From: Siderastrea radians
Lineage: Eukaryota; Cnidaria; Anthozoa; Scleractinia; Rhizangiidae
DNA length: 64,000 nt
Assembly (NCBI GenBank): GCA_964017195.1
Contig: OZ024896.1
Location: forward strand, 30,156,430 to 30,220,429
Direction: 5' to 3'
Position 1 is the first letter of the stretch. Each line of letters opens with the position of its first letter. The notes beneath the pieces are model-generated. The model worked only from the letters and a program-made list of their open reading frames with translations, made no database searches and was not told where the DNA came from. Positions 59,101-64,000 of the stretch are shown here, one piece after another. The position numbers and the translations under genes are program-made.

Positions 59101-60453
59101 TGGGGGTTTTCCTTGTAATGAGATATACCGGGACTCCCGGGAGGCTCCGCCCGAAAGAGGTACCTTTTTTGCGCTTGCAGTATCTGAAAGAGTGAGGGAC
59201 ATTGTTCTTCTGGTATTTTGAAGGGTCATCGAAAAACTCTTAAAGAACTAAAAACGGTTGCGAAAACGTGGAGCCGTTTAAGCGACTTAAAACCCGCTAT
59301 GATCAACTGTTTATGGCTTATCTCTGAGGCACAGAAAAGTTGCAATCTCCTTTTAAGGCATGAGGACGTGGTACCATTTTGTTAAAAATTAGTATATGAA
59401 AGCGTCGGCGAATGAACCTCAGGGCGGAGCCTTCCTGTCCGAATATTTATTGAGTAACTTCTGTCCCCTTTTTCCTCTCCAGCTGGACTCTGCAATCGAC
59501 CACTTGGACTTCAAAACCGCCGCTTGAAGAACAAACAAATCACAGCTTCGTCTCAGTGGCCACACCTCTACACCTGGCGCGCAAGACTGCACCACAGCCA
59601 GGCCTGGTGCGCACGGTATAATAATCACAACCAGTGGCTGAAATTTGACTTCCTTCGAGCGACCAAAGTGACAGGAGTCGCCTTACAGGGGAGGTCTAAT
59701 GCACACCAGTGGGTCACGAAGTACTTGTTGTATTACAGTCAGGACAATGTTCATTGGACAGTGTACAGATACAAGAGCAATGATAAGGTAAGAACAACGC
59801 ACTAGCATCACCTATGTTCCCTCAGTGTAGCTGTGTATACCGTTTTAGTCTGCAATGTTTTGACTTATTTATTACGTAGTCGAGCTTGAAACGTTCTCCG
59901 GCATATCATACTGTGTTTTCGATTGCTATGTTTTGAGGGTATTCGTATGGGACCAGAATGCATAATTGTACTTGATGTTCATACGGCATCCGTCTAACTA
60001 TGGGTTGTTGCATCAGAATTGCGATTCTGTTGAAAACGTCTTGGTGGAGTTCTGGGGTGTAGCACTCATAGACAGAACTAATACGATTTAGCACTTATAT
60101 TCGAAAACGAATGAGAAGGAATGTATGAAATAATCATATATGTGAACTGCGGATGTAATAAGAAATGATGATGATGCTCGCAGTTAAAGATATCAACTTA
60201 AGCAGTTGATAAGAGAACAACCTGAAAAAAATTCAGGCTTGAACTGGATTCGAAACCATGACCTCTGCGATACCGGTGCAGCGCTCTGACCGATTGGACT
60301 ATCAAGCCAACTGGGAGCTTTATTTTTCCCTTAGGCGGCGAAACAATTTGATAACAATGAATTTATGAAATAATTGGTTAACTTTTATTTAAGGAGTAAA
60401 CCTTTGTATACCGGCAAAATTACAATCCAATTGGCAACTACGAAAATAAATTC

Positions 60454-60498
<45 letters not shown>

Positions 60499-62861
60499 AA
60501 ATTCGGATTTATCAACTTAGTTGAAAATGTAGACTGCCGACCGTGACACGGAGCCACTGCGGTCAATTTACCTTATCAACTAAATACGCTTCATTCAGTC
60601 CCTACCGATGCAGCCCCACAGTTTCTTTGGAAACTAACCTATTTATTCTCTGGCAAATACCTTGGTTAGTGTAATGGTTATAGACTTAAATCATAAAGGT
60701 TGCAAGGCAAGTTCGAAGCCTATTGATGTTTTGCCCTCTTTGAATTGTAAAAGAGTTTTACTTTCATGAAAAGAGAAACGTCCCTTTAAACCTTGTGACT
60801 TAGCAAATACAAGTCGGCGCAAGGGTCCAGTATTAGTAGTCAATATGATTATTTACTACCAGTTCCTCTTTGGCTGACCCTGATTTCTCTGTCGTATTTT
60901 TTGTTGCAGTACTTTCAGGGATGTCGCGATAAGGACTCCGTGTCAACACAGCCAATTAAGCCAGCGATCATTGCGAGGTTTATCAAGATTCGACCACGTG
61001 GCTGGCGCAGCCATATTTGTATGCGAGTAGAATTCTATGGCTGCCCTGCAGGTACTTGAAAATGACGTTGCAAAGGCATCTTAAAATGACATCAGTGATA
61101 ACTGGAATGATTACGGGAAGTGATTACGGGAAAACCTTCCAAATACATTTTGACCTATGTTATGTGCACAACAAAAGATTAAATTGTTTATGATTTTTAG
61201 AGCTAAGTACTAAATTGCTTGTAATAATATGAAACAAATTTTCCTTGTTTTCGCTTTAGACTGCCTCTTTTCAACAAAGTTCGAAAAAACAACATTCGGC
61301 CCGACATGTCTTTACATCCGCCTGTCTCTCTAATAACTGCAAAGTACTTCTATGCATTGCAGCAACTATCTCAGATTATCTCGGTCGTGACTTTGGGAGA
61401 AGTCATTTTACAACATAAAGAAGTAAAAACATATTGACACCGTTAAACAACCAGAAAGAAACACGAGGAACCCATCCGCAACATCACGTTTAGATAAATC
61501 AGTAGTTTAAATTTTCTAATTGACGTACTTATCTTTCACTTACTGTAAAATCACTGTATCTTACATTTGCAAAGATAGTTCTTTCTTTTATCCATTACTT
61601 ATTATTAGTTATGAAAAAGAGAACCTCTTGTCAGAAGTCATATCTCATTTCCTCATTACGGTTCATTCCTCTCTTTCACAGACCGCTGCCTCGTTGCTCT
61701 TGGAATGGAAGATGGCCGTATTACGAAATCCCGACTTCGTGCTTCTTCCATGTACAACCAGTACTACGGTCCTTACAACGCGCGACTACAGGCGCGAAAC
61801 TACGGTTCCACGCGAGGAGGCTGGATCGCGCGCGTAAGGAACACGCGTCAGTGGATTCAGGTTGACTTGGAAAGAATCGCCACAGTGAAAGCCGTGGCTA
61901 CACAGGGTCGATTTGATGCAAATCAATACGTTAAGTCTTACGTCTTAACTTTCAGCAAAAATGGTCGACGGTTTGTTCCCTACAGAGAAGGAAGGAAAAT
62001 TAGGGTAAGAATATCGCTCCGATTTCATCAAGGAAAACGGGCTTTATCCTTACAGATTATTTTGCCGTCCACATGCTCAAATGCTAGAATCACCTTTTAA
62101 CATGCCGTATATTCTTGATTCAACGCCGGATCCACAAGTTTCATTGACCACAGACGGAGTCAGGGACATTTTTTTCCTGTTTCACTTGTATTTTTGTTGC
62201 ATTTTGTTACACTGAATGTAGTAACTTGAAACATTAAAGACGCTGGATAGGGTGATTATGAAGATCTCTGGCCTTTCTCTGCATCAAGGCAACACGAAAA
62301 GCCGCAAAAATTCGCAAAAGGAGCAAAAATCCGCCTTTCAAATCAACTTTCTTAATCCCCAACGAACACTTCTCATCTAACTAATCTATTCTTGTTTTTT
62401 AAGTTGCCTTGTTTTCACCTTTAGCGTAACTCCACAGTTTTACATGTAAACCACACCACAACCCAAAATTCCTTGATTCGTTTGACGAAGGGCTATCACT
62501 CGAAACGTTGGCTTTCAATTTCTCTTCGGTGGCCGGTTTTACCTTATCAACTCAGTTGATAAATCCAAATTTTTTGCTTCGCTTCCTCACCAACGCAGCA
62601 CCAGTTTCTTTAGGAACTAACCCCTTTATTACTTTTCAGTTGTTCCCAGTTTGATCTGTCCGTATTCTGTAATAACGTTTCAAAAACCCATAAGTTACTC
62701 CATCTTTAATGTCTTTCAGGTTTTTAACGGAAACTTAGAAAGGCACCATGTTGTAACACATCGCTTCAGAGTTCCGATTAAGGCCCGGTTCGTTCGACTT
62801 CACCCGAGAAGCTGGTACAGTTATATTTCGTTGAGAATGGAATTGTATGGCTGCAGACACG
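47252..62861 (+). CDS. Secreted multi-discoidin (F5/8 type C) protein, 3' partial
   Basis: Twelve exons in one frame: 47252-47295, 50153-50172, 51031-51387, 52154-52300, 53056-53378, 54814-54955, 57495-57799, 58632-58773, 59483-59787, 60910-61051, 61682-62004 and 62720-62861 (797 residues so far). A signal peptide is followed by an N-terminal domain (residues 27-188) and four discoidin domains (192-342, 347-491, 497-640, 645-795), each from Cys to the closing YGC. Discoidin domains usually bind carbohydrate, collagen or phospholipid outside the cell. The last exon ends after one base of a codon, so the gene continues past 64000. It is likely an extracellular matrix or cell-surface protein; I assign no ortholog. 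Confidence 0.92.
50219..50397. mobile_element. Foldback element (AGCAATATCCC)
   Basis: Left arm AGCAATATCCCACACATTTC, TATTGGCTCGATAAACCAC, GGGATGTTGGAA pairs with the inverted right arm ending ATATATTGCTTT. Spacer about 50 bases, in the intron between the signal-peptide exon and the first domain exon. Confidence 0.7.
51031..52300 (+). other. N-terminal domain exons of the discoidin gene
   Basis: Exons 51031-51387 and 52154-52300 (residues 23-190). Landmarks: [95 protein letters not shown] and [10 protein letters not shown]. My recollection is that this FDFE..GW / [12 protein letters not shown] pattern is found in animal extracellular proteins and next to bacterial family-32 glycosidase modules, probably a beta-sandwich. 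I cannot name it with certainty. Four Cys are present (27, about 120, about 144, 188). Confidence 0.65.
51526..51900. mobile_element. TIR element with TTCTTTTGGGACTATTC ends
   Basis: Left GTGCATTCTTTTGGGACTAT, right inverse ATAGTCCCAAAAGAACGCAC. ACTCAG occurs on both sides, as a target duplication. The interior repeats CGTCTATTCCGAGTATTCC-like and CGGAAT units in both orientations. In the intron between the two N-terminal-domain exons; a related fragment (GGTGCGTTCCACTGG) is at 5558-5600. Confidence 0.75.
53718..53737 (+). repeat. C-run
   Basis: About 18 uninterrupted C bases in the intron within discoidin domain 1. Similar runs occur at 8777, 20502, 29804, 33880 and 45528, mostly inside mobile elements. 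Confidence 0.8.
54060..54420. mobile_element. tRNA-like head joined to an inverted repeat pair
   Basis: CCCTCTAGCTCAGTGGTTAG (A-box type) at 54064-54083 is followed by TTCGTCCCCAGGGCCTTCTC and TTGAAAATGACGGATCAGAG. The inverse copy lies at 54345-54405 (CTCCGATCTGCCATTTTGAA, GAGAAAGCCCTGGGGACGAG). It looks like two opposed copies of a SINE body with one tRNA-like head. Confidence 0.55.
55016..55304. mobile_element. Foldback MITE, Mutator-like
   Basis: Arms of about 130 bases start TAGCCTGAGAAAACAGCCTA and inverse TAGCTTGAGAAAGCAGCCTA, and match through CATTTCACGAGGTCGCCACT and AAACGACGTCTGA to AGATCTTAGTAGTGCTT. The flanks GACCTTTGA / GAGTTTTGA agree at 7 of 9 bases, a worn 9-base target duplication. 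Lies just after a discoidin exon (54955). Confidence 0.75.
55844..55985. repeat. 142-base hairpin within the TIR element
   Basis: Two arms of about 65 bases, roughly 88% complementary: CAATTATTGGATGAGG, TTTTTGCGATATCCG, AATAATCAAGGTC, TGTTATCAGCC on the left, and their inverses on the right ending AATAATTG. Confidence 0.8.
56261..56322. repeat. 62-base near-perfect palindrome
   Basis: Left half GCGCAACCTACAGATTATTC then ACTAATCTGCT; right half its exact inverse but for one mismatch (A at 56285 against C at 56298). 30 of 31 positions pair with no loop, centred on CTGCT|AGCAG at 56291/56292. Confidence 0.9.
57495..58773 (+). other. Discoidin domain 2 exons
   Basis: Exons 57495-57799 (305 bases) and 58632-58773 (142). 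[56 protein letters not shown] and [20 protein letters not shown] then GC. The 57800-58631 intron shows only short repeat fragments and AT-rich sequence. Confidence 0.9.
58890..59095 (-). repeat. Satellite-like monomers, block 4
   Basis: Two copies: AACAGCACCATGGACAGTAC and AACAGCACCACAGGAAAGTA, each followed by TGCTCAG.AGCTTTCATTTG and ACAGACTCAAAAGTTAGAAC. Monomer about 105 bases. In the intron before discoidin domain 3. Confidence 0.8.
59096..59465. repeat. Probable MITE remnant next to an exon
   Basis: CGGGAGGCTCCGCCCGAAAG near the left and CAGGGCGGAGCCTTCCTGTC near the right mirror each other in part (GGCTCCGCC / GGCGGAGCC). It ends about 20 bases before the acceptor of exon 59483. Confidence 0.45.
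60235..60318 (-). mobile_element. tRNA-derived SINE
   Basis: Minus strand: CCAGTTGGCTTGATAGTCCA, ATCGGTCAGAGCGCTGCACC, ATGGTTTCGAATCCAGTTC. The A and B boxes are recognisable and an AATTCAGGC tail motif follows. In the intron within discoidin domain 3. Confidence 0.65.
60457..60498 (+). repeat. (ATT)n microsatellite
   Basis: About thirteen ATT units in the intron within discoidin domain 3. Confidence 0.9.
60500..60660. repeat. Dispersed repeat shared with 62480-62640
   Basis: TTATCAACT..GTTGA, GGTCAATTTACCTTATCAAC, CAGTTTCTTTGGAAACTAAC and CCTATTTATTC match TTACCTTATCAACTCAGTTG, CAGTTTCTTTAGGAACTAAC and CCCCTTTATTAC in the intron of domain 4. The right copy also has GACGAAGGGCTATCACTCGA upstream. 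Confidence 0.55.
61682..62861 (+). other. Discoidin domain 4 exons
   Basis: Exons 61682-62004 (323) and 62720-62861 (142). [76 protein letters not shown] then ELYGC. The [13 protein letters not shown] loop has the same extra length as in domain 1. The following intron is entered at 62862 and is not closed in the window. Confidence 0.9.
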
Positions 62862-64000
62862 GTGAGTTTCTTAGCTCGTCCTTCGTTCTGTACGTTTGAA
62901 CCGGGTCCACCACAGAACGAGGCATTCAGTCACCTCTCAAAAGATTATTTGTGGTTTTTTGAAGAATAGCTTCATTAACTATCCTGTACTTTCATCATAT
63001 TTTCTTGACGGTTGCGACCGTTTCCGCTCGGGAACTCGAGAGATATGCATTATAACTTGCAGTCAGTTCCAGTCAGTTCCAGTTGCAGTCAGTTACGTTT
63101 TGTCAACTCTTGCCAACTTAACCCTGTCTGACCGGGGAGTTGATTGTTGATGAGTACTAGCGAAAACTCTCGAGATCTTCGACTCCTATTCGCGTTTAAG
63201 GTGGCTCCCCAAAGTTTCTACAAAAGTGACTATACGAACTGGCAAGAGTTACAAAAGAAACCCTAGTTCTGTTGTCTTGCAATCTTTGTTCCTGAGATTT
63301 GCCAGTAAGGTAACCAACATAATTACCCTTATTTTTCAGTTTTTGCTTCTTAGACATAGGCCGTTGTCACGGCAACAAAACGCCTTGGTGAAATTATTTT
63401 AAACTTTCCCATCTTGTGAAAACGATTTTTACTAACATTTTGCAGGGGAAAAATATGGGGTCGTTCAGACGGTTTCACCGTTATCACGTGATTTCTTATT
63501 TTTAAACACTAATTGAATTGCTCTGACAAAATAGTATGTGAAAGGTAGCGTTAGCATCTGAAAATGTGCAAAATTTAAAAAAAATTCACCGAAAATTCGC
63601 TGTTAACTTTGCTTTTTTTTTTGGCTATGCTGACGTCACAAAATCTCAGGAAAATCTTACTACAGCTCACATCATCAGCGCGCGCGCGGTCATAAAACTA
63701 TAGGGAGCCACCTTAATTTCCTCTTTCTATCATTATTTAAAAATATTTTGATGGCAGAATGGAAACGGAGATCCGACGCGTAATCAATAGCAGAATTACT
63801 GTTACATCATATCTAACAGGGGGTGGGGGAGGGGGGAAGGGGGGAGCCGGATACCTTAACCCTCATGATTGCAAGGTAAGGTAAGACTTTATTTATCCAC
63901 GGTATTTCCTTCACGTAATTATAATTATTATACCAGTACAAAAACGGTTAATCAAGACCAACTAATTATCTAACAAATAAACTTACTATTACATGAAGAA
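62862..64000 (+). other. Open intron at the window end
   Basis: No further discoidin exon or stop codon in frame is seen. Contains a TTAA-bounded element (63196-63716), a G-rich tract near 63820-63846 and a retroposon-tail remnant at 63870-63915. Confidence 0.6.
63196..63716 (+). mobile_element. TTAA-bounded 'AAGGTGGCTCCC' element, copy 2
   Basis: 521 bases from TTAAGGTGGCTCCCCA to TAGGGAGCCACCTTAA, colinear and same strand as 25895-26526. It lacks about 110 bases in the middle. Confidence 0.8.

Larger units (their letters stand above)
59483..61051 (+). other. Discoidin domain 3 exons, with extra cysteines
   Basis: Exons 59483-59787 (305) and 60910-61051 (142). [81 protein letters not shown]. 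Three cysteines beyond the framing pair are present (WCAR, QGCR, HICM), where the sister domains have Ser, Asn and Ser. Confidence 0.9.

Noticed and set aside
62483..62507. Hammerhead-ribozyme-like core (TGACGA..CTCGAAACG)
   Set aside because: The core has U instead of the first C, an extra base before the short stem, and no matching cleavage-site and stem I partner could be found nearby. It is part of a dispersed repeat (also near 60500-60660).

Overview
This is animal nuclear DNA: AT-rich, intron-dense, with short exons and canonical GT-AG borders, and crowded with miniature transposons, tRNA-derived SINEs and foldback elements. The three genes and the repeat style (an F5/8C-domain secreted protein gene, and short satellite-like monomers of a kind I associate with corals) fit an anthozoan cnidarian, most likely a stony coral. 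The taxon is inference; the gene identities rest on exon-by-exon reading with consistent splice phases.

Region 1 (1-9196, + strand) holds the last ten coding exons of cytoplasmic dynein 1 heavy chain, ending at a stop at 9194-9196. Region 2 (9197 to about 11640) is intergenic and carries a pyrimidine-rich minisatellite and a dispersed repeat. Region 3 (about 11640-40640, - strand) is one complete polypyrimidine-tract-binding protein gene (PTBP1/hnRNP I family): 21 coding exons, 530 residues and four RRMs. It converges on the dynein gene. Its introns hold most of the mobile DNA in the window. A single 10.1 kb intron (26692-36776) contains a LINE tail, a 1.8 kb TIR element, a 1.6 kb hAT-like element, and a decayed Ty3/Gypsy LTR retrotransposon nested in an older repeat. 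Region 4 (about 40650-47250) is a repeat-rich spacer between divergently transcribed genes. Region 5 (47252 to beyond 64000, + strand) is the 5' part of a secreted-protein gene: a signal peptide, a Gly/Trp-rich N-terminal domain I cannot name securely, then at least four F5/8 type C (discoidin) domains. Each discoidin domain is built from one 305- or 323-base exon plus one 142-base exon. The gene runs off the window.

The three genes do not form a functional unit; they are ordinary neighbours. The most interesting points are these. (1) The PTB gene keeps a 34-base exon whose skipping puts a stop six codons downstream, flanked by CU-rich tracts. This is the same layout as the vertebrate PTB autoregulatory exon. 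(2) The discoidin gene is a phase-1 exon-shuffled array headed by an unusual domain. (3) The window has a large set of foldback and TIR elements, including a 62-base near-perfect palindrome, and a satellite-like monomer present at four separated loci in both orientations.
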